The notes: generated from the letters alone by a model not told the origin. Counted from the stretch's first letter, positions 27,056 through 38,645 are shown. The stretch: 64,000 nucleotides of DNA from Bolinopsis microptera (GCF_026151205.1 NC_087083.1:12646944-12710943), one strand, 5' to 3'. Translations and numbers: made by a program.

Positions 27056-28560
27056 ACAGAAATAGCCGCTAGATCACAGTTAATTTTATAATATCTGTGA
27101 GATTAACTGGCGTGCCTAAAGAGACTCCCCCGCTTCCTTGACTAATACACCCTGGATGATCAGTGAGTCGAATCACATGATTATGTAATGTAACGAATTT
27201 TTTTTGTGTAACAAGAACGAATCTAAAACGAAAGACGAATAGAAGTATACGTGTAGAAGTTAACTTACGAAATGAAACGAATCGATATCGAAGGTTAAGT
27301 TAACAGTGTAAAACACTAACATTTTCGTATGTTTTACTCGTTTAAATTTTTTTAAATGTTTATTAATTGATGTTTTGCATGCCTATTACTTCACCTTTTA
27401 AAACTGTAATACCTGTTATTTTATAATTCTAATACATTTTACTAAATTATTGGAGGGTCTTAAATTTTACTAAATTTCTGAACGGAAGATTGTAGAGCAT
27501 ATAATTTCATTTCTTAATTTTAATTCTAATATTTCATGTTTTATTACCGGACGGCTTCAAATAAACTCATACTAATTTCACAAAGCATTGCCTACAATTT
27601 TCAACACTTCAAGTTCACACCTATTAGTAATACCTCCCTCACGAATTCATTCTCAGAAACCTTAAGACTAAGTAACTACCTTCACCTTTCACCGTCCTAA
27701 CACTATCTTAACATCAGCCAATCACAATTGAGAAACACGACTCACATGACACTACTTTCACCTCCATAGCCGTCCGTGGCTACGATTGTAAGAAAAGTCT
27801 GTCTCTTCTGATTTGTAAGATACGAATGAACTTGTGTTTATAGTTCCCATATTCTTAAAAACCTTTGCTGACTTTACCTTTTAAGAAGTAAAACTAATAT
27901 AACGCGTTTCACTTTGAATCAGACGTCTAAATAAGTACCTGACTAGTCCTCAAGATCCCGGTAAACACCAACCTCTACATACGATTACGAAAGATTGATT
28001 AGATGATCATGGAAATATTATTAGTATTTTTCCAACTGTTGATCCACGTTTTGTAGTATTAGATTTATTCTTTGTACGTTAATTATTAATTTCTAATAGT
28101 TTATAAATTCCTAGGTAATATTACGGTGCTCCCTATCCCACCAGCTCTGCTCGTCCTAAGCACCGCCAGTAATATTGCCCGTAAGTTATTTAATGTCAAG
28201 TAAGGACGTGTTTGCGCCTAGTTTAATTGAAACTACTATATTAATACTATAACTCAATATCTATATGGGCCGATATTAAATAAAAAGAAAAAAAAGAGAG
28301 TAGTACTAGTAAGGTGAGCAAAGGTGACCGGATACAAGCCGTCATAACACTCATAGACCATTATTTAGTGTAAATTACAAACTAAAAAGCTAATCTACCA
28401 TTACAAAAATTGTACGTTTTCTACATACCTAGTGCAATTATTACCCCATTAACTTAAGCCCCATTTAAACTAAGGCAAGTTATGGCAGACCTTTTACTCT
28501 TTTAGACAGTTACACTTTGGAGGTATTGGAAAGAATAAAAAGGCCAGCAGAAGGATTGAC
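27056..28560. other. Long gap without genes; contains a dispersed repeat
   Basis: No coding signal. 27147-27304 (ACCCTGGATGATCAGTGAGT onward) is repeated nearly exactly at 47043-47200. Around 28118-28180 GGTAATATTACGG and CAGTAATATTGCC form a loose inverted pair. Confidence 0.5.
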
Positions 28561-28721
28561 TTTTTCTTATCATCAGCCATGCTCGGGGTTATTTTGGGCT
28601 CCGGACAGAGGCGAGTGGTCCCCGGCGAAACACCACCACTGACCTTGAAGAGGACATTGGAATCAAGAGGGCAAAAATCAGAATAGAGGCCCTACGAAGG
28701 CCTGCCCGGCCAGATCGGATA

Positions 28722-28875
28722 ATGACCCTGGAAGGACCTGTGGCTGCACTGCTAGGAACAGTGAAAGTTTATAAAAAACAAGATAGATACAACAAACTTG
28801 TTGGAGTGAAACCTCAGGAAACGTATAATTGCCCGAGATGCAAAAGTACTCTGGCTCTCGAAGACGCCCAATCAA
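28722..28875 (+). pseudogene. Subfamily I copy I-g, intron missing
   Basis: ATG at 28722, then LLGTVKVYKKQDRYNKL, QETYNC, CPRCKSTLALEDAQSIC. The GT-V junction, which in other copies is interrupted by an intron (GGT|V at 30648/30794), is continuous here, so the copy lacks the intron. The upstream frame is open for about 50 codons without resemblance to exon 1. After the third Cys it enters the tail shared with I-d and ends. Confidence 0.5.
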
Positions 28876-29337
28876 TCTGCATCAATCAAACATCACACGG
28901 TACCACCGTCATACTGGTTATATCATATATCTTAATTAAGTGACAGTAAGTATAATTATTTCAAAAACAGATTATATTATTTCAGTTAGTATCGACATGA
29001 ATGTTACGATTGCAGTTTATATTATATTTTACCTAATTACGCTATAACAGTGACCTGGAGACAACGTGTCCCCCTGGAGTACCTATCTTAAGGATGGCTT
29101 GGTTACCGAACACATGTTGTCGGCGACGTGTGAAACAGCTCCACAGGCCCCCCATAATTGAAAGCACGAGAAGGGCTGGAACGCATACCAAGTGCGGCCC
29201 AATTATTTTTGTTGTTCACTATAAACCGTTATAGTGAAATGCGTATATCTCCACAAATTATGGGCCATAGATACAATTTTGTATCTTAACATTTATCAAC
29301 CAATTAGCAACATGGTCGGTTCCGGAATTGTAATTAA

Positions 29338-29736
29338 ATGTGGGGGAGACCGTTTCCTCGTGAGGGTGGGGGAAGAAATGGTACATACATCGAGACCGGT
29401 AGATACGCCATCAACCGTGAAAATCCGCTCAGTCGCATTTGTAAGCACTGTTCTTCATCAGACCTTGAAGCTGTCGGTATACTGGCCGAACTACCAATGT
29501 TTGAGCCGATCATTGAAGATGAGAAACACGTTCTCACGGATTGTTCGCTTTACGACGACCTGAGGCGAAACATAGGTCAGCAGGCGAGAACCATGATCAC
29601 CTCTGGAGCGGAGACCTTTGCCGACCTCTTCAAGGATATCCTATTGATCAGAGAAACTGCCAGATTCTTGAGTAAAGTGAACAAGCGGAGGTTCCCCCCG
29701 AGTGACAGAAAAGAAAAGGAAGGACTAACAACATGA
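29338..29736 (+). pseudogene. LINE-type C-terminal fragment
   Basis: The frame contains ETGRYAINRENPLSRICKHC, then DEKHVLTDCSLYDDLR: the cysteine/histidine motif (C-x2-C...H-x4-C) that ends many animal non-LTR retrotransposon ORF2 proteins. Upstream reverse transcriptase is absent, so it is a 5'-truncated remnant. It sits inside one copy of the 19.1/28.9 kb duplicated segment. Confidence 0.55.
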
Positions 29737-30474
29737 CTCACGGACTCAACATGCGTGGATCCGACAGTGTGTTATTTTTCGTGTGCGTTTCACACTTTTG
29801 ATTTAGTGTGGAATTTATGTGTGGATCTTAGGCATGGACACAAAGGACTGGTTGTTCGCGTCATGAACATTCCTTTTTAGAATAGCTCGGTTTTTAAACT
29901 CTTTAGACTATAACCGTCAACCGTGCATTTTTCAGGACAGGTTTCGGTTTTTTCGTTTTTGACTTTCATTTTATCTTTATTTTTTTAAATTTAGATCCGA
30001 CACAATGTTTATTGTAATGATCATTTTATTTTGAAATCCCTTGAAATCCCTTGAATACATGTATGTTATTGCGAGTGGATGCTCATCGTGATCATCGAAT
30101 TATAAAAATATTTCAAACTTTTATAATTATAATTTTAGAAGACTCGTTTCGTTTATTTTCGTTAATTAACATTTGATTAATATAATTATACTATTTGCAG
30201 CAAAATTAATAAAAAACACCATGTAAGATGTATAGAATATAGGTAAGGTGAGAAATGTGGTTATATGACTTTGACTTTTTTGATTAATTGCTCTATTTAC
30301 AACAAACCGACAAGGTAAGAAATGCGGTTAGTTTAATTCAAGTACCCACCCAGTTCATAGAAACCATCAAAGCTAACGATCCGGAAAAGAAAGCGTGAAA
30401 TATTAATTAGAGTACTTTCTTATCACAATTAATTAATCCTGCTGTTTACGGTTGACCAAATTTTGTGTTTTGCT
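29737..30474. other. Gap before copy I-h
   Basis: No frame supported. CTTTCTTATCACAATTA near 30415 recurs upstream of I-f (26235) and marks family promoter sequence, but the TATAAATAC core is not visible here. Confidence 0.4.
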
Positions 30475-31018
30475 ATGGCTACACTAGAGCTTAAAACGAT
30501 TTTTGGTACGATTGAGAAACTTAGTCTAATAGCTCGATACATTAGAATTTAGATAACATCGAATGTTCCATTTGAGCCCAAAGTGCATGCATTTAATATT
30601 TGGGATGGAAGGCTGCAAAGAATCGCTAAACAACTCGTAGGAGGGACTGTAAGTATTTTTTATGATTAGACTATTTCTAAACTCATCAAAAAGGAACCGG
30701 TACAGGATTTCTTATCCCAATTGAATATTAAACAAATAAGTAATTATCAACAACACTTAATAACACTTAATTAACAAATTGATATTTTCCCAGGTTTTGA
30801 TAACCTACAGAAAAGAAGATAGATTTAATAAACTCGTCACAGTAAAAGCACAGGAGACATATAATTGTCCAAAATGTCGGAGCACACTACCACTTGGGGA
30901 CAATCAATCGACATGTCTATTCTGTGCAACGATTTTAGACGAAGATGTTCCCCAGTACTTTGCTGAGAAGGTTGAGGTCACATCTATTTCACAGAAAAAG
31001 ATTTTCTCAACTTTTTAA
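30475..31018 (+). pseudogene. Subfamily I copy I-h, best exon structure
   Basis: Exon 1 is 30475-30648 (58 codons, phase 0): MATLELKTIFGTIEKLSLIA, a nonsense TAG after IRI, then NVPFEPKVHAFNIWDGRLQ and GGT at the donor GTAAGT. The intron of 145 bp ends TTTCCCAG. Exon 2 (30794-31018) encodes ITYRKEDRFNKL, the ribbon CPKC-x11-CLFC, EDVPQYFAEKVEVTSIS and then a chance end in a low-complexity tract, losing the C-terminal about 45 residues. It defines the normal intron position and phase of the family. Confidence 0.7.
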
Positions 31019-31512
31019 TTTAATAATTTCTTAATTTAATAATTTAATAATTTCTTAATTTCTTAATTTCTTAATTTCTGAATTTTTTAATTTCTTAATT
31101 TCTTAATTTCTTAATTTCTTAATTTAATAATTTCTTAATTTAATAATTTCTTAATTTAATAATTTAATAATTTAATAATTTCCTAATTTCTTAATTTCCT
31201 AATTTCTTAATTTCTTAATTTCTTAATTTCTTAATTTCTTAATTTCTTAATTTCTTAATTTCTTAATTTCTTAATTTCTTTTTTTTAAATTTCTTCATTT
31301 CTTCATTTATTTATTTTTTATTTCTTTATTTCTTTATTTCTTTATTTCTTTATTTCTTCATTTTTTCTTTTCTTCATTTCTTCATTTCTTCATTTCTTCA
31401 TATTTTCTTCATTTCTTCATTTCTCTATTTCTTCATTTCTTCATTTCATGTTAAGCACACGTGTAACATTTAGGAGTTATTTGAAAGAAAAAATTGTACC
31501 CTTGTGATCACA
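31019..31512 (+). repeat. AATTTCTT/ATTTAATA low-complexity tract with shared flank
   Basis: About 425 bp of AATTTCTT, TTTAATAA and ATTTCTTC repeats, then the flank CATGTTAAGCACACGTGTAA also found at 26993. It replaces the 3' end of copy I-h. Confidence 0.9.
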
Positions 31513-31779
31513 GATAAAATATAATCAATAAATAATCTCTAGAAGTCTTGGAAAATTAGAACTCAAAGCCATGGCTGTTAAGTAAGTTGACGTGCTAAAA
31601 TGCGAGCACACATCTTAACACTGGAACATTATGGCTCAGCAGGTTACTATTTGAGTCAGCCAACCTACTACAGCTAAACCTGCAACGGCTTGTGGGGGAC
31701 AAAGAGTACCAGTCTAAGATGAGAAGTCCTAGCACATGCACACGACGCCGGGATAGCCACGAGACAATAAACATTAAAT

Positions 31780-32545
31780 TTTAAACAACATAAAGAATCC
31801 TTAGAAGCTATCCTACCAATAGCTAAGGAAGTCTTCAAGGAGTTTAACCTGTTCATTAACACAGAGAAAACAGAATTTACCCATGTTTTCCTCGCTCCTG
31901 TTGGGAAACAATCCCTGGTCGTGATGATACCATGTTACGTGGAAATGAAGATTGGCGGAAGAGTAAGATTCTTGGGTCATTGTTGTGTAGTGAAAGTGAT
32001 ATAGCTGCTCGATGCATTGCTGGGAACAATGCCTTCTATAAGTTCACCAAGATCTGGTCTCAGCAGAATATCTCCGTTACCAGAAAGATAGCAGTATACG
32101 AAGCCCAAATTGTATCAATCATCATGTACAATTGCAGTAGTTGGTGTCCTACTGCAAAGTCACTAGAAAAACTAGACATTTGCCATAGAAAACACCTTAG
32201 ATCATTACTGAACATTTATTGGCCTCATGGAACAATATCTAATGCAAACTTATACCTAAGATGTAACTCAGTAAAGCAATCAGATCGTGTCCCTAAAGCA
32301 AGGTGGAAGCTCCTAGGTCATATCTTGCGTAGTGCTGATGACTCCCCCGCTGCATTAGCGTTAAAGTTTGCTGTCACAACAAACTGTAAAGGCCGCGTCG
32401 GTGCGCATCGTAAGAATTTGTTCAAGATTATTGTGAATGATTTGACCCGTACAGGTTTAAAACTTAACTCTTTGAATGATCTTAATAAGCTTAAGATATA
32501 ATTAGCCGATGATAGAGTTGCTTGGAGAAACAAATTTTAACTCTA
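31780..32545 (+). pseudogene. LINE reverse transcriptase C-terminal half
   Basis: A frame with EAILPIAKEVFKEFNLFINT, KTEFTHVFL, a one-base shift near 31905, then the main frame from 31932 with FLGS-like KILGSLLCSESDIAAR, IVSIIMYNCSSWCPTAKSLE, CHRKHLRSLLNIYWP and RWKLLGHILR. This matches the segment after the catalytic loop in a class of animal endonuclease/reverse-transcriptase LINEs. A TAA at 32499 precedes the natural end (AWRNKF then TAA at about 32541). The catalytic YADD is not preserved upstream. A likely 3' end is near 32830. Confidence 0.75.
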
Positions 32546-32820
32546 GCTGTCTTGATCTGTACTGATCACCATTTTAGGATGACTTGATTTCTTTTAGGGG
32601 TTTTGAATATTTTAATGGTGTAAACAGTTTCTTAATAATAATATGCACATTGGACTAATGATGCTGTTTTTCCCACTTTATGGAGTGAATGCTTATGATT
32701 TTAGTTTCAATTAACACATTTTGAAGATGATTGGATTTATTGTTCATTTGCATAATATGTATTGTACCTATTTCAGTTTATCTTTACCAATAAAGGGTTT
32801 GACCGTTGGGAGCGGTATCA

Positions 32821-33062
32821 ACAAAAAATTGTACAGGTAATAAACACATACCTTTGCTGTGACTCAAGGCAAATGATCACATACGACCTTTTGATTGTGG
32901 AATTCGATTAAAAGTTCCTTTGAGATCCGTGCACCTCTAAATAAAATAATATTGCTTCCGCGGAACAAGTAGAGAGCAGTTGGAATTTTTGTTACCTGGT
33001 CAGTGGACAATTAGATTGCTAATCTGTAGGACTAGGACTATATAACTATAAGTATATATCAG
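32821..33062 (+). repeat. Inverted repeat module, left arm
   Basis: AATAAACACATACCTTTGCTGTGA, AAAAGTTCCTTTGAGATCC and GTAGGACTAGGACTATAT occur here and, reverse-complemented and rearranged, at 35510-35910, where the module is present about twice. The right end of this arm supplies the TATA region of the subfamily II copy at 33134. Confidence 0.7.
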
Positions 33063-33133
33063 TTTGAGTTGATGGATCACGCGTTGCAAGGAACGTAGCC
33101 ATTTATAAAACTATCAGTCCTCATTCCTCACTC

Positions 33134-33288
33134 ATGGAATCGTTTTATGCCGTTATTTATGCACACTCAATGTTGTTTCTACCCACGTAAAGCTGATATT
33201 AGAACGAAACCTGCCATACAAGATCACATTCCAAACGGTCTGTATATGAAAGAAAAAGGAAGTGGCCGCGTTTGAGGCTGGGGATCAG
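33134..33288 (+). pseudogene. Subfamily II exon 1 (II-c), frameshifted
   Basis: ATG at 33134 followed by MESFYAVIYA, a frameshift, then HVKLILERNLPYKITFQTVC, TGA in place of the conserved Trp codon, and FEAGDQ before the donor GTGAAT at 33289. Exon length is 155 against the family's 153, consistent with the shift. No exon 2 follows. Upstream TATATAAC/TATATATC sequence at 33045 could be its promoter. Confidence 0.6.
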
Positions 33289-33594
33289 GTGAATAGTTGT
33301 GGGAAACAAAGAGTCTCATTCCTAACTCCTGCTTCAGAACTGTTAAAACCAATATAAATTAAAGTTCCATGTTCAAGTTCTTCTGCTCAATTAAATGTAA
33401 AAAATAAAACCTTCCGGTGCGAATCAATTGTATACGACAGCTTAATACCGAAATCTAGTGGAGATTAACAAGGTAATCAATACACACTTTTCAGCTTTCT
33501 AAACCAAAATGTATCAAGCCTGCGCTTTAGTGCGCTTAGGCAGGCAAATAATAACTCTTCAGATACAATTGATATTACTACAAACTACTTTACC

Positions 33595-33920
33595 ATTGCA
33601 GCACGTAACCCGGCACGTAACCCGTTACATAATCCGTCACGTAACCCGGAATATAATAACGTAATAGATCAGCTAAAATTAGAAAGACGATCGCATTGCA
33701 GAATCGGAGATTGCAAATTGAATTTTCGTGTCGCTTACTTTGAGTTGGGTTGTATTTATACCTGTGCACTATAGGACTAGGAACACTATAGGACTAGGAA
33801 AACTTAGGACTAGGAACCGACCGGATATCCGGCTGAATCCGGATCCGGCCGGATATTCGGCCTCAATATCCGGTTCCGGCTCCGGCTCCGGCTCCGGCTT
33901 CAAAAATTTTGCCGGATTTT
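33595..33920 (+). repeat. Short tandem motifs (CACGTAACCCG; GGACTAGGAA; CCGGNTCCGG)
   Basis: GCACGTAACCCG repeats at 33600-33655, CTATAGGACTAGGAA at 33768-33818, and a GC-rich cluster of CCGGATATCCGG and GGCTCC repeats at 33820-33905. No gene. Confidence 0.7.
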
Positions 33921-34226
33921 TTGCCGGATATTTCATTTTTAAAATGTATTTCTAAAATCTTGAACTGCATATTTTTCGTCACATTTTAACTCGAATCCAT
34001 AAAAATCAAAACTTTTTTTCACTATAAAAAATATTTCCGGCTAATAATGAACAGGGTAGCATAAAACGTGGAGAAAAGTGGTTTTCAGAAAAACTTCGAA
34101 AAAATTTTGACTTAAAAAATTTTCGGTCTGAGTGATTCTCGATACGTACCTCCTGTATCGAGAGCTCCCGCTTCCGAGCTTGTGTTGCAAAGGGAAGGCT
34201 TACAACAGATTGTCGTGAAGTATATA

Positions 34227-35030
34227 CTGCCGTTCCCTGAGAAAAGGCATTAAGTCCATTTTTACGAAATTTTGAGATATTGGTACCAAAATTTTCAGGA
34301 GAAGATTCTCTACAACTTAAGCTATGAATCAAGTTATGAAAATACTGTTTTAGCTGTCACGAAAGGCAACTTAAGTCACAAAAAACTTGAATATTTAGCT
34401 CGTTATCCCAAAACATTCCCTGAGAAAAGGCATTAAGTACGTTTGTAGAGCCTTCTCTGAGGGAACTTTTTCTGTTCCCTGAGATTCCCTGAGAAAAGGC
34501 ATTAAGTCCACTTTATTTGCAGTTTTTGGCCTATAACTTCCACAGTTTTAGTTATATCGAAAAGATTTTTATGTGGTCGTTATCAGCTCAGCAAGCAAAA
34601 ACGTTTGTACCAATATTTAAAAATTTAAATAAATATTATTTTCAACATTTTTGAACCTGTGTGAATTATTGAAACATTATTTGAAAAATTTGGTGTTTTA
34701 ATTATTGTATGCTCAAATTTTGTAACCCAAATTAATGCGTCTGACTGAATGCTATGCTGTAAAAATTATTTCAATATATTCGATATTTAAGAAGAAATTT
34801 ATCCATTTTTCGTCAATATTACATACTTCAACTTGCAATGCACAGGAGGCTCACATAATTATACTGCAAAAATATGATCAAAAATATAGAAATGTTGTAT
34901 TTTCTGGGTTGACTTTATCTGAGGAAAAATGGACTTACTGCCTTTCTAGAGAGGAATCGGTTAAATTCAATCCTGATAAAAGGCAGTAAGTCCACAATTC
35001 CCTCAGAAAAGGCATTAAGTCTAATTCGGA
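34227..35030. mobile_element. Relative of the CTGCCG TIR element
   Basis: Starts CTGCCGTTCCCTGAGAAAAG and GGCATTAAGTCC, with the same subterminal sequence (GGTACCAAAATTTTCAG) as 14310-14350. Further copies of the TIR core lie at about 34415, 34490, 34930 (reverse), 34978 and 35010. The right boundary and target duplication were not resolved. No transposase frame. Confidence 0.55.
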
Positions 35031-35509
35031 TGGGAAAATAGTTTAGTTATTCTGGAGAAAATTGGTTTTTATAGATCAGTGTTGGTGAATTTATGCTTTT
35101 AAGCATGTTTAGGACATATGTAATAAAGCTTATTGAATGGGAAAAGCGAGCGACCGATTTCATTCTCGGTATCAATTTGCATTTGCGGACAGTTATTCAA
35201 ATTAATATCATTTAATTTTGTTTGGGAAAGAAAGACATATATCTATATATATTACTTCATCTTGTTACATTTTTACACGGTAAGATAAGAAAACCATCTC
35301 ATTATTTAAATGTAGCCGTGTTCCTCCAAACCTACGACTTTAAGGAACTAAAAGTAGCTGTATTTCGCCGTTAACCTACACCATTATACTGTATACTTCA
35401 TGATTGGGTCGTAATTCAAAAGCTACTTTGACAAGAACTAGAAGTGGGGCTCATTGGGTCACTTAACGTCACTTGCGTCACACTCACAGCGAAGGTATGT
35501 GTTTTCTGA

Positions 35510-35910
35510 TCTAGGAACATGTACCTTGCTCGGATATTAGATTATTCTACTAATATCGATCCAGGATTGTTCCGCAGAAGCAATATCAAGAGGTGCAAGG
35601 ATCTCAAAGGAACTTTTAATCGAATTCAACAATCAAAAGTCACAGCAAAGGTATGTGTTTATTGCCTGTACAATTAGGTTACCAGTCTGCATGAGTAGGA
35701 TCTCAAAAAGATCAGCAATATTAGTTCCAGTTCCACTTGTTCCGTGGAAGGAGTATTGAGAAGGTCGTATGTGATTTGCTTTGAATCACAGCAAAGGTAT
35801 GTGTTTATTGCCTTTACAATAAGGTTACCTGTCTGCAGGAGTAGGACTATATCAGTATATCTGTATAATATATAGTCCTAGTCCTGCAGACTGGTAATAT
35901 AATTGTCCAG
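35510..35910 (-). repeat. Inverted repeat module, right arm
   Basis: Carries the 32821-33062 sequence in reverse orientation, with the CACAGCAAAGGTATGTGTTT unit at 35640 and 35790. It includes a small palindrome, AGGACTATAT...ATATAGTCCT, at 35842-35872. Confidence 0.7.
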
Positions 35911-36225
35911 CCTTATTATCTGGGAGCCTTATTTTTAGGAGCCTTATTTTCTAAGGTCCGACAGTTTCCATTAAGCATTTACATTTGATTAACAATTGAC
36001 AACACTTTTGCTAGGGCGTACGCCAAAACTTTTCTTACCGACGTGGCTGGGATTGTTTTATATTTTGTAAGATCGATAAAGTTTATCCTTAATATTTTCG
36101 CAGAGACAGCTCAAATTTTCGCAATGAGTTCGCAACAATACAATCTTAGATGTACTGATTACAAACCTTCACCACTGACCACATTCTCACATTAACAATC
36201 TTATCATACACCCATCAGAACAATC

Positions 36226-37638
36226 ATGACATTCCTGGGATGCTGCTGCAACGAGAAGCTCAAGAACGTTTTAATAACCGGCCTTGCTATGGGTATCTCA
36301 TTCTCTGCAGTATTTCCAGCAGGGGCAGTTCAGAATATAGCACTGGAAGAAAGTAGCGACATCCCCCTCACTGTAGGCTACTACTCCGCTATCATTCAGA
36401 ATATAGGCTCCATGGTTACTGCTCTGGTATTTCAGTTTCTGTATAATCGTCTCGGACTCCGGCTAACAGCAGGCCTCTCAATAGTACTGACAACTGGTTC
36501 GTACTGGCCTATGATTTGGATTACAAACCAGTATGTTATCTACGCTGGAGAGTTCCTCAGTGGAATTGGGAGAGGTGCGGGCTGGATCTTCGCTCCTATG
36601 ATTGTGATGGATAATTCCGAGGTGGGTAAATCTCAACGGAATATGGGCTACCTCTGGACCACTGCACACGCGGGTATGGTGTTAGGAGGACTAGTTAACT
36701 ATTTCTACTTTGTTGAAGTGACTTCAATATCTACCACTAACAGACAGATAGTCTATGCTCTGTGTGCTGGTGTCACTGTCCTTGCTAGTCTTCTGGCTGG
36801 GTTTGGAATATCCGAGATTAAAGGTAGGGATTCTCACAAAACTACTGCAGACGTGACTTATGTGGAAATTGATGAAAATAATGGGGAGGATGATTCTGTT
36901 ATGAAAGTAGATGAAAGTAGTGTAGGGGATGATATCGTTATAATGCCAAAAGAAGATGGCGACAAAAAGGAAAGAATGGATGGGGATGAGCTAAACAATT
37001 CATTTAGTGACTTTATTGTATGGTTCAAGATGATGGCAAGGCGCCCTGTTTTTTGGCTACATTTTGTTCCCTTGATATACTCTGGATTTATCTGTGCCTA
37101 CTTTTACAAGATGTTTCCCACAGCAATAGCTTCAATATCCAATGAACGGAAGCTGATTCCGCTTACAACAGTAGTGATTGGCGGATCCAATCTTGTCGGA
37201 AGTGCAACTTCCAACATAATTTCCAGATGGATAACCCCTACCGGTTGTATTGTTCTCTCGGGTCTGTTTATCCTGGTGGCCATGATACTCTCCATCTTGA
37301 TATTCCCCAAAGAAGCTTTCTCCCAGATCCTAGAAATTGGAGCGGCTGAGACCTTTATCAAAGGAGGAATTGTTCATTTGATGGTCATCTCAGCTCTTAT
37401 AGGATTGGGAGATTCACTGTTCAGCGTGATCTATGACACAGCAATAGGACGACTCTTTGACAAGAAGACTTCTTTCGGGTACTCCATTAATACCCTTGTG
37501 TATCACTTGATGTATGGACTTGGTATGTTTGCTCCTACTCTATCTGATATGCACTCTTACTGTTATATCACCATGGTGACGGTGGTGGCTTATTGTCTTT
37601 CCCTCGCTGTTGGACTCAAACAGTACGTTAGGGAGTGA
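36226..37638 (+). CDS. UNC93-like major facilitator membrane protein
   Basis: An uninterrupted, intronless frame of 470 residues. It has about 11-12 hydrophobic segments in two bundles, separated by an acidic, lysine-rich cytoplasmic loop (about residues 200-262, with VEIDENNGEDD and KEDGDKKERMDGDE). The first half has the UNC93/MFSD11 pattern: an early Asn-rich helix (AVQNIAL), GYYSAIIQNIGSM, and GAGWIFAPMIVM in helix 4. Family members regulate channels or receptor trafficking or act as carriers; the specific role here cannot be told. The cluster CCC at residues 6-8 could be lipidated (inference). The start ATG has no earlier in-frame alternative nearby. AATAAA-type signals occur at about 38326 and 38379. 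It is the only clearly intact non-mobile gene in the window. Confidence 0.9.
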   Translation: MTFLGCCCNEKLKNVLITGLAMGISFSAVFPAGAVQNIALEESSDIPLTVGYYSAIIQNIGSMVTALVFQFLYNRLGLRLTAGLSIVLTTGSYWPMIWITNQYVIYAGEFLSGIGRGAGWIFAPMIVMDNSEVGKSQRNMGYLWTTAHAGMVLGGLVNYFYFVEVTSISTTNRQIVYALCAGVTVLASLLAGFGISEIKGRDSHKTTADVTYVEIDENNGEDDSVMKVDESSVGDDIVIMPKEDGDKKERMDGDELNNSFSDFIVWFKMMARRPVFWLHFVPLIYSGFICAYFYKMFPTAIASISNERKLIPLTTVVIGGSNLVGSATSNIISRWITPTGCIVLSGLFILVAMILSILIFPKEAFSQILEIGAAETFIKGGIVHLMVISALIGLGDSLFSVIYDTAIGRLFDKKTSFGYSINTLVYHLMYGLGMFAPTLSDMHSYCYITMVTVVAYCLSLAVGLKQYVRE

Positions 37639-38640
37639 GAATTAGGGAGTGAGAATTAGAGGGAAGAGCAGCTATTATAGAACCGTTGTTAATGTTTCCG
37701 TGATATGATAGATATGATTTGTGTGTATTGAAACTATGTTTTAAACTTTTTTGAAGAAACGCTTCTCGTGAAATTGACTATACCGTGAGGTGTTTGGTTC
37801 AATGTTGAGTGAGCGGTTGTACTGTTATAGTGAATATAAAAGCTCGCAGATGATTTTGCGAATTTATAATTTATAGTAGGGATTGATAAGTAACTGTAAG
37901 GAGATTGTAGGAGACAAAATTGCTATAATATTGGCCGTCTGGAAGCCCATAGAATTCCAGTTCAGAAACCGAGTAAGGAGGTGCGGTACTGATGAGAAGC
38001 ATCCTTAACGTTTATTTGGGTTAGAAACGACATCTGGGTCCCTACTCCCTACCCTCACACAAGATTGTTCTCAATTTTCTTGTTGTGTTCCACAATTAGT
38101 GACAGTTAAGTGAGATTTTTTGCTAATTTCCACCTCTGTTTGCTGATGTTTACTGTCTTACTGTGGTCAGTGGTCACGCGTGTCTGTGTGGGTGTCAAAC
38201 CAACACTTTCGAAAATGTAAAATTTTCACTCCCTATCTATAGTCAAAACTCATTTTGCACAAACCATCTATTTAAATTTTAAGTGTAAACCCTTCGTTTG
38301 CTGCCGTGCCTGTGTATAATTTAAATAAATTGTGGACTCTGACAATGAATACTCTATTTGCTATTGTACATTGAATTAATAAACTAATTCATTATGATTC
38401 TATCATTCTAGTAAAACATGTTTTAGTTGTCGAAGACACGTGAAATTGTGTTAAAGTCATCTCTTGTCAGGTCTAATAATCAAGTATCTGACCAAAATGC
38501 CGCTCAATCATTCGAGTATGGAAGGTTTGTAATGTTATTTGGCTCCAGTAGGGTCATTAGATCAAGAAAAATTTGGGTGGAAAAAAAGTTATGTGTCTAT
38601 GAAGTCTGTGGCCACGCCCTTTTATACGATCGTGGGAAAA
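37639..38640 (+). other. 3' flank of the UNC93-like gene
   Basis: AT-rich, no frame of note. Contains TTAAATAAATTG (38325) and TTAATAAACT (38375) as possible polyadenylation signals. Confidence 0.4.
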
Positions 38641-38645
38641 TCTTA

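Noticed and set aside
28118-28180. Possible tRNA or small structured RNA between GGTAATATTACGG and CAGTAATATTGCC
   Set aside because: I could not fold a cloverleaf or find A and B box promoter elements.
26815-31450. CRISPR-like regular arrays
   Set aside because: The repeats are simple pyrimidine-rich microsatellites without unique spacers, and the DNA is eukaryotic.
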